64,000 nucleotides of DNA. Origin: Prostheceraeus crozeri. Lineage: Eukaryota; Platyhelminthes; Polycladida; Euryleptidae. This document shows positions 55,123-64,000 of the stretch, one piece after another (the first letter of the stretch is position 1; each line of letters opens with the position of its first letter). Location of the stretch: contig CAJQUW010001458.1 in assembly GCA_907163375.1 (NCBI GenBank), forward strand, positions 1 through 64,000, written 5' to 3'. Position numbers and translations under genes: made by a program. The notes beneath the pieces were generated by a model that worked only from the letters and a program-made list of their open reading frames with translations, was not told the origin of the DNA and did no database searches.

Positions 55123-56399
55123 TAGCGATTGTTGTGAAGAATCACGTCACGATACTTAGTTATTTCAATACTTGAATCAAAGACTGCATACATTAATACA
55201 TTGATCGTCTCCGTTAGCGTTGTTTTGAACTCCAGATCCAAGCGAATATTATGAGGAACGCTAGTTTGACGATAAGGTGCACTAATATCGCTGTCGGCAG
55301 TCAAATCAAATGCATAAATAGTATAGCCATTCTTAAACTCTTTCATTGAAAGCCCGTTGGTGTCGTCTGTATTGTAAAAGCCAAAGACATTCATATAGTC
55401 AAGATAGCTGCGCAAAAATTGATAAGAAGAGAAGTCTGGTCTATAGGGCGGTCCAGGATGACTAACACCACTTACATGCAAAGCAATTTCACTTAAATTG
55501 TTGTGCTTGAAGTTGAAAGGATTCTTCTTGACATTACCATTGAATGCATCATTTTCAACCATTGCTACCATGAGGAGCTTTGGCGCTTCCGATGGAAAAA
55601 GACCATCTTTCATAAAACTCTTTTGATCTTTAGGAATTGTAAATGTGAGAAGCTTTGTATGTTGAATGGGATAAATGGCATTGTTGCGGTTAAGACCCTC
55701 AGCATGTCCTCTAATTACACTTGGATTAGCCACCATTCGACGAATGTATGCTGTAATATCTTCCACATGAATTTTAAATTTCACAACTGAAGCATATGCA
55801 TTCAACACAAATTCAGGCTTATTCAATGCAAGTTTGAGTCGCATACTGGTATTACAGAGTAAAAATTTTGATTGTCTGAAGAAGTCTAAATTAAGTGGAC
55901 CATACAGCTGACATACTATACTATCTTTAATCAAAGCAGATTGCTTTACAAAACCAATGTTTGTCTCACTATCAAATAGTGCTGCTTGATCTCTATACCA
56001 TCCCATTGCTTCCATATGACTGTTTTGAGCTGCTGGATGAAACTGTGATAGAGCATTCAAATATGCTTTATAGGGATAATCGCTTTGACCACCTTCCACC
56101 TGTTGCTCTCCAATAGTTAGAGAAACATCGCGAAATAATGTAGCCAGCAGTAAATTGTTCAGACCAACTTTATGTGCATCTTCAATTTTAGTTCCATCTT
56201 CTTGTTGAATTCTAAACTTCACATCAACCATCGTATAACTCAAATCAATGATATCATCGCTAGCGCCAGGAATAACAAATTCAATAGGACCAGTATTCTC
56301 AAGTGTATGAGGTTGATAATCTACAATACTTGAACTAAGAATATCTGTCTGTATTGCTTGTTGATCAAACAAACAAAAGCCTGAAGTTTTGCACTCCAT
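55122..56399 (-). CDS. Polinton 2 major capsid protein (double jelly-roll)
   Basis: 425 residues, ATG at 56399, open throughout; usual length for a Polinton capsid protein. Typical sequence landmarks are 'GPIEFVIPGASDDIIDLSYT' near the N-terminus, 'NNLLLATLFRDVSLTIG' and 'GQSDYPYKAYLNALSQF' (the conserved N.L...LF..V.....G....YPY.AY), and later 'LYGPLNLDFFRQSKFLL' and 'NMRLKLAL'-type strands. Forms the icosahedral shell in related viruses. It lies directly upstream of the protease. It looks whole. Confidence 0.9.
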   Translation of the reverse strand: MECKTSGFCLFDQQAIQTDILSSSIVDYQPHTLENTGPIEFVIPGASDDIIDLSYTMVDVKFRIQQEDGTKIEDAHKVGLNNLLLATLFRDVSLTIGEQQVEGGQSDYPYKAYLNALSQFHPAAQNSHMEAMGWYRDQAALFDSETNIGFVKQSALIKDSIVCQLYGPLNLDFFRQSKFLLCNTSMRLKLALNKPEFVLNAYASVVKFKIHVEDITAYIRRMVANPSVIRGHAEGLNRNNAIYPIQHTKLLTFTIPKDQKSFMKDGLFPSEAPKLLMVAMVENDAFNGNVKKNPFNFKHNNLSEIALHVSGVSHPGPPYRPDFSSYQFLRSYLDYMNVFGFYNTDDTNGLSMKEFKNGYTIYAFDLTADSDISAPYRQTSVPHNIRLDLEFKTTLTETINVLMYAVFDSSIEITKYRDVILHNNR

Positions 56400-56429
56400 G
56401 ATTAGAAGTTATGACAGCGCATTTGTTTA

Positions 56430-56705
56430 GCACTTGATGAAAGATTACAGCGCGCGCGACGTTTGCGTGAATGCCTTTTCTTAGTTTTTTTGAAGCTCGC
56501 TTCTTACCACCTCCGCCCTGTTATCTTTTTCTTCTAACATTCATTCGTTTAGGTGCTTTTTTTTGTTGAGTAGCATTAAAAGTTTGCTGTAATGTTCTTA
56601 AACCGCGTTCCTTCCCACGATTTAGTAAAGTACTCTTTACATTTTTACCACTGGTAATATCATTAACAACATCACCAGCAAAAAATTGCACCCACGCTAC
56701 TTAGA
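56430..56705 (-). pseudogene. Polinton 2 basic minor protein (pVI/PX-like)
   Basis: Between integrase and capsid genes, minus strand reads 'VQFFAGDVVNDITSGKNVKS' and 'TLLNRGKERGLRTLQQTF', then a Lys/Arg-rich tail. The 'G..V....GKN.K..L..RG...G' block followed by a basic tail is common beside Polinton capsid genes and recalls adenovirus core/minor proteins. Likely DNA- or membrane-binding particle component (inferred). Interrupted. Confidence 0.6.
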
Positions 56706-56783
56706 TAGGAGGGGCGTGAATAAAACGATGCAGTCGGATTCATAACTTAGACCTTGACATTACAAGTTACATCTTTGCATAAA

Positions 56784-57872
56784 TCACTGAGAATCGCGTA
56801 GATGAAAGATGTCTGCACGACGCATCCAAGAGTTCATACTTGAAGGATAACCGACCCATTTAACAAGACACCATTCTTCACCTTGTAGTTTCTTACTTCG
56901 AATGATTTTCTCTACTAAATATGTGTCACTTTGAGTGACCAACTCAATCTCATCACGATGAAAGCTACCATCAATTTCTTCATTATCGTAATCTTTCAAC
57001 TTGTAAGTTTTTGGGGAGTCTTCTTTATTGATACTTGAAACTGTGAAAATTTCGTCTGTCCAATTCGGGAGATAACCTTTGGCAAAAACACTCTTAACTT
57101 TTGATATGCGAACTTTATCATCTATTTTCACATCACTTTTTGCATTATTACGCTTGCGTTGGAATGTTTCACGCACTCTATCTACGTTGTCAGCATTCAT
57201 ATTCACTGGTCTGAGTCAAATAGAACGATGAATAGAGTGATTGTAGGCATGTAGCGTATCTTGTAGAACCTTTGTCCAATTTTGTGTTAAGTTGGCAGTG
57301 AAATGTCGCCACAAGCGATTTTTTAATGTGCGATTAAAAGATTCAACTAGTGCAGCCTTATAAGCGCTCTTTACACTAAACAGCTCAATATCATATCTCT
57401 CAAATAATCTTCCCACATGCTGATTTTCGAACTCTTTTCCTTGATCACTCTGAATTCTCTTTGGAATACGACCCTCTCGGAAAATTGACTGGAATGCCTC
57501 TGCTGCTCGTTTACCTTCTTTAGTTTTTAAAGGTTAAGCCCACGCATAACGCGAGAAAATATCAATTACGGTTAAGATAAAATTGTGTCCCGAGTTATGT
57601 TTTGAAATAGCGGCAATGTCACACAAATCTGCTTGCCACTGTTCATCAATTTCATGAACAATATAATGGCGGGTGCGGTACTTCTTTTTCGCTTGTTTGT
57701 GGAGTGTATATGTAGCTTGACCCTTTAACCATTGTTTAACTTGTGATTGTGGAAGAGCGCTCACTTTTGACAATTTCTTTATAAATGCAAATCCTGCAGG
57801 ATGTTTTACATCATAATATATTGACTTTAAAAGTTCATCCGATGACGACTGACTCATTCTCCTTCTTCTCAT
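56784..57872 (-). pseudogene. Polinton 2 retroviral-type integrase with chromodomain
   Basis: Inserts the element and makes the 6-bp duplication. Starts at an ATG (57872). N-terminal 'SIYYDVKHPAGFAFIKKLSK' and 'VKQWLKGQATYTLHKQAKKK' are characteristic of Polinton integrases; then the rve core with 'DEQWQADLCDIAAI' (first catalytic Asp) and 'LTVIDIFSRYAWA', later 'ALVESFNRTLKNRLWRH' (catalytic Glu region). The C-terminus holds a chromodomain ('YLVEKIIRSKKLQGEEWCLV' and 'KWVGYPSSMNSW'), which may steer target choice through modified histones. Broken, with few breaks. Confidence 0.88.
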
Positions 57873-58038
57873 GTTTTTGCTTTCTTACCTTTTTGCATTT
57901 ACAGCAACCACAGGATTCATGGGATTTACGTTTACATTGCTTAGGAATCTCATTGTGAGAGCTGGCACAGCAAGTACAAGTTACAGTTACATTTACTTCC
58001 GGGGGATCTTTACATGGTAAGCAACACATCTGCTTCAT
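57835..58038 (-). CDS. Polinton 2 small cysteine-rich protein
   Basis: 67 residues with 12 Cys ('CCLPCKDPP', 'CTCCASSHN', 'CGCCKCKK') and a basic Lys-rich tail; ATG at 58038. Probably zinc-binding. It overlaps the start of the integrase in another frame. No family recognised. Confidence 0.5.
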   Translation of the reverse strand: MKQMCCLPCKDPPEVNVTVTCTCCASSHNEIPKQCKRKSHESCGCCKCKKVRKQKHEKKENESVVIG

Positions 58039-58042
58039 ATTA

Positions 58043-58507
58043 CTAGTCTGAGAACATGTATGTCTTTGGAGGAGTTCTTCTACGTCGTTCTCTTCCCCTT
58101 GTTTGCTTGATGGGTGTGGGAGGGGATTTGGAAGGTGATCTCTTAAACAAATTCCTTGGCATTTTCATTTTACTCTTAACCGGTGAAGTAGATGAAGTAG
58201 TATCAACTGCTGAAATAGAATCAAGTTCTTTCAATGTTTCATTATTCAAAGCAAATTTTGGAACATTGTGCTTTTTCAATAGTTTAAGAAAGTAAGACCA
58301 ACCAGGTGGGACATAGCCTTGACGGCGCTTTCTGCGTGTTCTATACTGAATCAAGTCTTCATAACGTGAAGCGTTAATAATTTCATTATCATCTGAAATG
58401 ATTTCACCTCTATCATTCACAGTGAGATATGGTTCAATGCTGTTGAAAAAGGACATTGCATGTCCACGAGATTCTAAAGGTGTAGCAGTCGAAACAGAGT
58501 CACTCAT
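58043..58507 (-). CDS. Polinton 2 uncharacterised protein between ATPase and integrase
   Basis: 154 residues, ATG at 58507, open. Middle part 'RYEDLIQYRTRRKRRQG' and 'VPPGWSYFLKLLKKHNVPKF' is well ordered in look; the C-terminal third is Ser/Pro/Lys/Arg-rich ('NLFKRSPSKSPPTPIKQTRG'), like a disordered nucleic-acid-binding tail. I know similar short basic proteins in Polintons but not their function. Two bases from the Cys-rich gene downstream. Confidence 0.6.
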   Translation of the reverse strand: MSDSVSTATPLESRGHAMSFFNSIEPYLTVNDRGEIISDDNEIINASRYEDLIQYRTRRKRRQGYVPPGWSYFLKLLKKHNVPKFALNNETLKELDSISAVDTTSSTSPVKSKMKMPRNLFKRSPSKSPPTPIKQTRGRERRRRTPPKTYMFSD

Positions 58508-58707
58508 CTAATTCTTCAAACTTTTCAATTCTTCGACAGTTTTCGATTGTAATAATACAGCACGATGTGGATCTTTGATATGCGCATTTTGCTGATAATT
58601 TAATTCATTCTTATAAATTTGATTTGCGAGAAGTTGTCTTAATTGTTGCATGGCAGTCAATTACACATATTCATCCTGAGGAATAACAACCATGCGAGAA
58701 TAAGATC

Positions 58708-59325
58708 TCATAGTTTGTAGATAATCATGGGAGTTTTCAAAATATCACTTCGCAATCTAAATTCTTCCGGACACTTCTGTGTAAAATCAATGAATAAGTA
58801 ACCGTGCGGCTTTTCAGTTGCTGCTTGAAAAAATTCAATTAAGGCTTTTGAACCTCTTGGCGCTACTTGTCGCGCTAAAATTTCAAGTTGACTTCTATCT
58901 CGTGGATTCTTAAAAATAGCGTAATAGTGTGTATTCAAGTTTCGTGTGCGGGTTTCTTTCCCATCAGGAAACAAATTCTGCGTGATATAGATTATAAAGC
59001 ATCTTTTGTGATGTGCTGCGCGAGTGAACATATCTGTAACATCTTTAGAATTCTTGCTTTTTTATAATAGATCATCCAAAACAACGACATAATTGGACTG
59101 AATCTTATCCACTGGAATAATTCCTTCATTTCGAATAAAGTTACGACGTTGCAATTCCTGAAAGAGTGACGGTTGATAATTGCCATGACACCAAATCACT
59201 CGATTGATAGGTTCCTTAAACAACTCTTTTCTTTTATCTAGCAAATTCAGCGTGAAAACAGTTTTACCTGCATGGGATGGACCTGATTTAGTCAGAACTT
59301 TATCACATTGAAGTCTGAAATCCAT
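58708..59325 (-). pseudogene. Polinton 2 FtsK/HerA-type packaging ATPase
   Basis: ATG at 59325 ('MDFRLQCDKVL'). Walker A 'GPSHAGKTVFTLNLL' and Walker B 'NYVVVLDDLL' are clear, and the later part 'GKETRTRNLNTHYYAIFKNP' and 'RDRSQLEILARQVAP' matches the sensor/arginine-finger half of this family. It would pump DNA into the capsid. Related to the piece at 1-315. Broken, about one or two breaks. Confidence 0.85.
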
Positions 59326-59356
59326 TTTAATACTTTGGAATTCAATATTTGCATAA

Positions 59357-59752
59357 TTAACGCTTAAAGCCAAAGATATTACCCAATACATCGCCCACTA
59401 CAGGAGCTAACAGCGGAAGTAACACTGAAAGGAAACCACTCTTTTGTGTTAGAGTTTCCCACTTTCTTTGAGACGTAACTTTAGTATTGAAGATGAATCG
59501 CAATTTTGTAGCATGTCGCTTTAGTAACTTTCGTTGTTGTGGTGATAATTTGTTTGTCCTTAAACTTCTCACATGAGAAACAATTTCTCGAATAAATTTA
59601 TCATTAGCATGTCGTATAGCATTACATCGCTGATTTCCTTTCATTCGTTGAAGAGCTCGAATGGTCACAGAAAATTTTGAAGACTTTCGACTTTTGCGTT
59701 TCGCCATTTTTCTCTTAACAATTGTTACAACTTGATTTTTCCACATTTGCAT
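59357..59752 (-). CDS. Polinton 2 small basic protein with hydrophobic C-terminus
   Basis: Likely starts at one of the ATGs at 59752-59707 (for example 'MAKRKSRKSSKF'). Strongly basic throughout, ending in a hydrophobic, Gly/Pro-containing tail 'LLPLLAPVVGDVLGNIFGF' that could insert in or disturb a membrane. Length about 115-130 residues. A decayed relative sits in the same position in Polinton 1 (387-740), so it is a conserved part of this Polinton lineage. Function unknown. Confidence 0.6.
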   Translation of the reverse strand: MQMWKNQVVTIVKRKMAKRKSRKSSKFSVTIRALQRMKGNQRCNAIRHANDKFIREIVSHVRSLRTNKLSPQQRKLLKRHATKLRFIFNTKVTSQRKWETLTQKSGFLSVLLPLLAPVVGDVLGNIFGFKR

Positions 59753-59829
59753 AGGTGCTAACTTTAATGACAGAAGTGACACCCAAAATGAGCTATATCA
59801 CAGTGATGCAAAAATGCTGGATTCTCATT

Positions 59830-61158
59830 GGATGTGCTTCTCATTGGCCAATGACATCAAGCTGAATCCAAATCTGGCCTTGTTTTTCTCGTACGATGCT
59901 TCGTTTAGCCGCTGGAGTCCAAAACACAAAACTCAACCTCTGACGGCTCTCTAATATGACCAAAAGTCTCAATGTCACTCTCAAGCCTAAGCAAAGGAAG
60001 GTAGGGTCTAACTGTGCTTTCCAATGAATTTGTGGCACTCTTGGCTTTCAAACGAGCTATTGCACGACTCTCTACCATTTCTAGAACCAAAGTTGGAAGA
60101 TCGCTGCGAGGGGGGGGGTCGAAGTTCTTCGTTATTTGGCCTACGACTTAGAAAACAAGTCCTTTAGACCCAAAAGTGGCCAAAAAGTCCAAATCCGACG
60201 TCCATTTTTACGTACGAGGCTTCGTTTAGCCGCAATAGACCAAAACTGACCAATTCAACCTCTGACGGCGCTCTAACATGGTCAAAAGTCTCAATGTCAC
60301 TCCCAAGCCTCAGCCAAGGAAGATAGGGTCTAACTGTGCTTTCCAATCAATTTGTAGCACTCTTAGCTTTCAAACGAGCTATCGCACGACTCTCTACCAT
60401 TTCTAGAACCAAAGTTGGAAGATCGCTGCCGAGGGGGGTCGAAGTTCTTCAGTTTTAGCCCTATGACGCTGGAAACAACTCTCCTAGACGCAAAATTGGC
60501 CAAAAAGTCCAAATCCGCCTTCCATTTTCACGTACGAGGCTTCGTTTAGCCGCTATAGACCAAAACTGACCAATTCAACCTATGACGGCGCTCTAACATG
60601 GTCAAAAGTCTCAATGTCACTCCCAAGCCTCAGCCAAGGAAGATAGGGTCAAACTGTGCTTTCCAATCAATTTGTAGCACTCTTAGCTTTCAAACGAGCT
60701 ATCGCACGACTCTCTACCATTTCTACATGTAGAACCAAAGTTGGAAGATCGCTGCCGAGGGGGGGGGTCGAAGTTCTTAGTTTTTAGCCCTATGACGCTG
60801 GAAACAACTCTGCTAGACCCAACATTGGCCAAAAAGTCCAAATCCGCAGTCCATTTTCACGTAAGAGGCTTCGTTTAGCCGCTACAGTCAGTTTCTCACT
60901 CAAAAACACGCAAAAACACACCTAAACCACACCTACACCCAAGAAACACAACATGTCGACGCAGAATTTCATCAGGAGACCAAATCTAAACACAAAATAA
61001 CCTTACAACCAATCCTACACACCAAAAAAAGACCGCCGCCCAAGAACAACCACGACGGTTGACCAAGACAAACCCGGCCGGTCGAACTAGAACCACACCA
61101 ACCCAACTCGCGCTCCAGAGGGGGGCTCTGTGCGCGGTTGGGAGGATTCCTTACTACT
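59830..61158. repeat. Polinton 2 right terminal inverted repeat, internally expanded
   Basis: About 1.3 kb. The outer ~290 bases match the left end. Inside, a unit of about 310-330 bases (each with 'GAGGCTTCGTTTAGCCGC', 'TCTCAATGTCACTC', 'GAGCTAT.GCACGACTCTCTA' and a G run) is repeated in tandem about three times, beginning near 59905, 60235, 60540 and ending at 60880. The left repeat has one unit, so it is about 650 bases shorter. Short frames here are by-products. Confidence 0.85.
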
Positions 61159-61164
61159 TCGAAC
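61159..61164. repeat. Polinton 2 target site duplication, right
   Basis: TCGAAC, partner of 43747-43752. Confidence 0.9.
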
Positions 61165-61570
61165 ACAAGCAGAAAAGATTAGAACTATGTGATTGACATT
61201 CTAAAAGGAGCGCTGATGAGTGACATTGCGTGATGTGGACGAGTAGTCACTGTTTACCCTCGATTTCCACGACGGGGGAGTATGTGTTCTCAGACTGTCT
61301 CATGAGAGATGTGCAGTCTGCTGAATTTCAGAACATGGTCGATTCAGCGGTGGTGGCGTCACAATTTAGGCCGGTATTTGGATGACTCAAGAGTGCTACT
61401 GTCATCAAGGCACCTTTGATGGATAATGTTATCTCTCAGAAAATATGATTCCTTTTGTTATTCTAGCAGCATAGGGGCACCATCTCATCATCCAAAGTGA
61501 CAATGTGCAGCTGCACAGATCACACCAGCAATCGAGTAACTCTCATGGCCTTCAAGCTCTCCTGGGGCCT
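61165..61570 (+). pseudogene. Decayed Tc1 transposase, catalytic part (right of Polinton 2)
   Basis: Reads 'DE.SLFTLDFHDG' (61222-61275; compare 'DESRFTLDFKD' of the copy at 11951) and 'LIIQSDNVQLHRSHQ' (about 61485-61530; compare 'LIFQDDNARPHRA'). Many stops and shifts. Continues the fragment at 43538-43746 across the Polinton. Confidence 0.75.
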
Positions 61571-62270
61571 ATTTCAATTTGAGGTACCTAACCCTAGGAT
61601 TTCTTAGAAATGACGTTAGTGCATTTCAAAGTTAAGGCTAAGTTCAGTAAGATGACGCTAGGTCCCCTAAAGTATCTGAGGTGGTGACTCAGCATCAAGA
61701 GAAACCTAGGCTATATACATGTACGTCATTGTGCTCGTGATTTTCGTAGATTTTCGTCTCCGACACTCATTCTGCAGTAAATGAAATCTTCTACATTGGG
61801 CTATTTCAATGAATGTTCGCAACCTTGCTACCTTAAGGTTAGGTACCTAACGTCATGGTCCCTTAAGGTGGATAAGCGTATTTCAATCTTACGGGAGCAT
61901 TATCTTAAGGTACCCTTGGGAGCTCCCTTAAGGTATTTAACCAAGTATCAAACAATTTAATGCCTCTGTCTGTCACGAGGTCAAATAGATATCTTACCTA
62001 ACGTAATGAATATACACCACTAAAATAAGCCTAAAATTCATGAATGAATCTGGAGGCGATCGATGACGTTCCATTTACTGCAGGATGTGTATTGGAAACA
62101 ATAAGATTCATGAAAATCAACATAAACGGTTGTTGATTTCAAAATGGGTGATAAAGATCGAAAGATCGTCGCTGGTTCTCAAGATGGGTAGCATAAATTT
62201 CTCGATGGCAGTCCATTGGCCACAATTGTAAGAGAGAATAAACTGTAGCTAAAGAAGCGTTTTAAGGAAC
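61563..62270. mobile_element. GGTACC-rich interspersed repeat, copy 2 (inverted)
   Basis: Starts GGGGCCTATTTCAATTTGAGG and runs as the reverse complement of 18948-18190, including the inner GGGCTATTTCAATG end (61797) and the GGTTAGGTACCTAACG block. The distal end is missing. Confidence 0.7.
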
Positions 62271-62939
62271 ATAAACAAAAACGGTTGTTGATTTCAAAAT
62301 GGTGATAAAGATCGATGCACACCAAGTATGCTGACCGCCATTTGACTATCGACCGTAAGAAGGCGCTGGACGCCGAAGGCCCGTCACGCTGTTTCAACGT
62401 CAATTTTACCTTTACTTTTGAACAATAAACTTGTAACTTCGAGTCAGAACCTCTTTTTAACTTGCTCCTGGTATGCATCGCCTGATTCGCAAACTGGTCA
62501 ACTATGTCTAGTGTTCGCAAGATAATAAAAGAATGCCATTTTATAGCAAAGTAATTCGCATTGCTACGCTATGCGACGCTATGACGGTAACGACCGGTCC
62601 ATTTTCAGGCTTACAATGACATCAAAATGATTGCGAATGAGATTTACATGAAAATCTCTGATACAGATATGTACAGTGATGCAATAATGATATGTGACAA
62701 AGATCATGCTCATCTTAACAAGTCAAAACTCTAACATAATGTAAATGGAAAATAGGACATTAAGATGTCTCTTGCCTTCCTTGATTATAGCACATTAAGG
62801 TGCCGAGTCAGTCCTTTGTCTCTGATATTTAGAGAAGGGCTTTTTTCTTTTATGAGAATTGCCTCGGCAGACAATTTGTGTCTGGGAATCGTGTCAGTAT
62901 TTCCATTAGATCAATTATTCCTTTTGGTTTGATGCTGTG
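62271..62939. other. Unannotated gap
   Basis: No supported gene. At 62100-62310 a short segment (AAAACGGTTGTTGATTTC) is duplicated in tandem next to the repeat copy. Confidence 0.45.
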
Positions 62940-62943
62940 TTGC

Positions 62944-64000
62944 TCATTTGCCAAAATGAGCAAATACTGGCCAAGTTGAGACAAGTTGAGCCCGGTGAAT
63001 GTAGCTCCTGATTACTGAAATCTTGCATCTATGAGCAGTAAAGGAAGTAAAGTCCAAGCAATAGTTTGCAGCCGTCGGTTTACGATAAATAGAGAAACTT
63101 AGCGAGGTGTTGCTTGTGATTAAGACATCAAGAAAGGCAATTGAGTTATTTTCTTCAAACTCATAAGTAAAGTCCAAAACAGAGTTTGACAGATTATTTC
63201 TCAATAATCTAAATCAAATGAGTCTTACCCTTAACAATGACAAATATGTCATCAACATACCGATAATAAGCAATAGGTTGTTCTTCTTCTTTCACTGGAA
63301 GACCTCATTTTCTAAGTTAGACATGTAGAAGCTTACACACTTAGGACCAAGAGGTGATCCCATGGAAACACCATAAACCTGACGATAAAAGTTTCCCATC
63401 CAAGTGAAAGGTGTCTGGGCTTTTCTAATGTATTTCTTGGTATTTGTGGAGGAGGAATATTTGGATTATTATAAACGTTCTCCAAAATGATTTGTGTGGT
63501 CTCACAAACTGGAACATTGGTGAATAAGCTTACCACATCGATAGAAACCATCAAATGATTCCCTACAGTGTCATGCGAGTTTGCTTTCATTACAAAATCA
63601 TAAGAAGAGTCTGTGACATCTGCGTTATTGCAATATGGCTTAATAATGTTGTCAACAGATTGGCTAACTTCATGTGCTACCGAGCCTACCATTGAGATAA
63701 TTGGTCTTAAAGGCGGATTAGTCACACTTTTATGAACTTTTGGAGGTCCATATAAAAATCCAGGTCGAAAGTAAACAGTAAGTATGTTGATTTTTATCTT
63801 ATTATTCTGAACTCCAATCAAGGAGTTTAATTCTCTTTTAATTGCGGCCGTAGTATCTTTGATTAACTTCGTAAATTTTGAAGTATCTTGAACAATGGAA
63901 TTGAGCTTTTTGTCATAGTCTTCACGATCCATAACTACAGTTTTTTATCTCCTTTGTTTGCTTTTTTAATGACAATCTTTGTGTTCTTCTTCAGGTTTTT
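62944..64000 (-). mobile_element. Penelope-like element 3, RT region, cut by window edge
   Basis: Minus-strand PLE. 63932-63333 holds 'GFLYGPPKVHK', 'PPLRPIISMVGSVAHE' and 'MVSIDVVSLFTNVPV' (first catalytic Asp). 63204-62944 holds 'NSIAFLDVLITSN', 'SFSIYRKPTAANYCLDF' and 'RCKISVIRSYIHRA'. The palm YxDD stretch between them is shifted in frame. The GIY-YIG domain expected below 62944 is absent, so the copy is truncated at its 3' side; the 5' part runs off the window. Motif spelling differs from PLE 1 and PLE 2, so a third family. Confidence 0.85.

Larger units (their letters stand above)
43753..61158. mobile_element. Polinton/Maverick 2, complete from end to end
   Basis: 17,406-bp virus-like DNA element. 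It begins AGTAGTAAGGA and ends CCTTACTACT, flanked on both sides by the 6-bp duplication TCGAAC (43747-43752 and 61159-61164), as expected for Polinton integrase. Terminal inverted repeats of 0.6 kb or more. Left half: cargo gene, structured RNA-like blocks and DNA polymerase on plus. Right half: structural genes, protease, integrase and ATPase mostly on minus, with two small plus genes between. Several genes are interrupted, roughly ten breaks in all, while capsid and protease frames are open. A fossil of moderate to young age given the perfect target duplication. Confidence 0.93.

Noticed and set aside
1-64000. CRISPR array, bacterial operons, ribosome binding sites
   Set aside because: The window is eukaryotic; no spaced direct-repeat array or prokaryotic gene organisation is present.

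Overview
This is a repeat-dense, AT-rich window of an animal genome, most likely a marine invertebrate; I cannot fix the phylum. Almost every coding signal belongs to a transposable element. The only host gene I can support is one terminal exon of a sigma-class glutathione S-transferase (about 30.04-30.29 kb). The element set (Polintons, Penelope-like elements, a CR1/L2-group LINE, Tc1/mariner, piggyBac, hAT and many small foldback elements) is typical of such genomes.

Layout. 1-4435: right-hand part of an old, diverged Polinton cut by the window edge (ATPase piece, a basic protein, an unrecognised subterminal region, G-run-rich terminal repeat). 4.87-8.69 kb: two minus-strand copies of one LINE family. 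8.7-10.5 kb: tRNA-derived SINE-like sequence and three small inverted-repeat elements. 11.09-16.83 kb: a short hAT element (8-bp target duplication GTTTGCAC) split by a Tc1 element with TA duplications and a Penelope-like element (PLE) that carries an inverted partial copy of itself. 17.2-18.95 kb: a GGTACC-rich interspersed repeat, found again inverted at 61.6-62.3 kb. 21.79-25.71 kb: a second PLE, 5'-truncated, sitting exactly between two nearly identical 872-bp direct repeats that each hold a tRNA-Ala-like sequence. 26.0-26.7 kb: a LINE 3' fragment. 30 kb: the GST exon between 44-bp direct repeats. 32.2-43 kb: nested inverted repeats, with an apparently intact piggyBac in one arm, its empty TTAA site in the other arm, and a second hAT copy in the spacer.

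43753-61158 is a second Polinton, bounded end to end (17.4 kb): 6-bp target duplication TCGAAC, AG...CT termini, long terminal inverted repeats, inserted into an older decayed Tc1 copy. It carries a family B DNA polymerase, integrase with chromodomain, packaging ATPase, adenain-like protease, double jelly-roll major capsid protein, two related structural genes, small basic proteins and cargo. Several genes are interrupted (roughly ten breaks in all), while capsid and protease frames are open, so it is a fairly young fossil. Rightmost are another PLE fragment and the window edge.

Most notable: the Polinton carries a plus-strand gene whose two halves resemble the two repeats of TATA-binding protein, behind a TATA box and a promoter-like module duplicated in front of a neighbouring small gene. 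The same Polinton has two copies of a structured block with a histone-type 3' stem-loop next to an unrecognised coiled-coil cargo gene.
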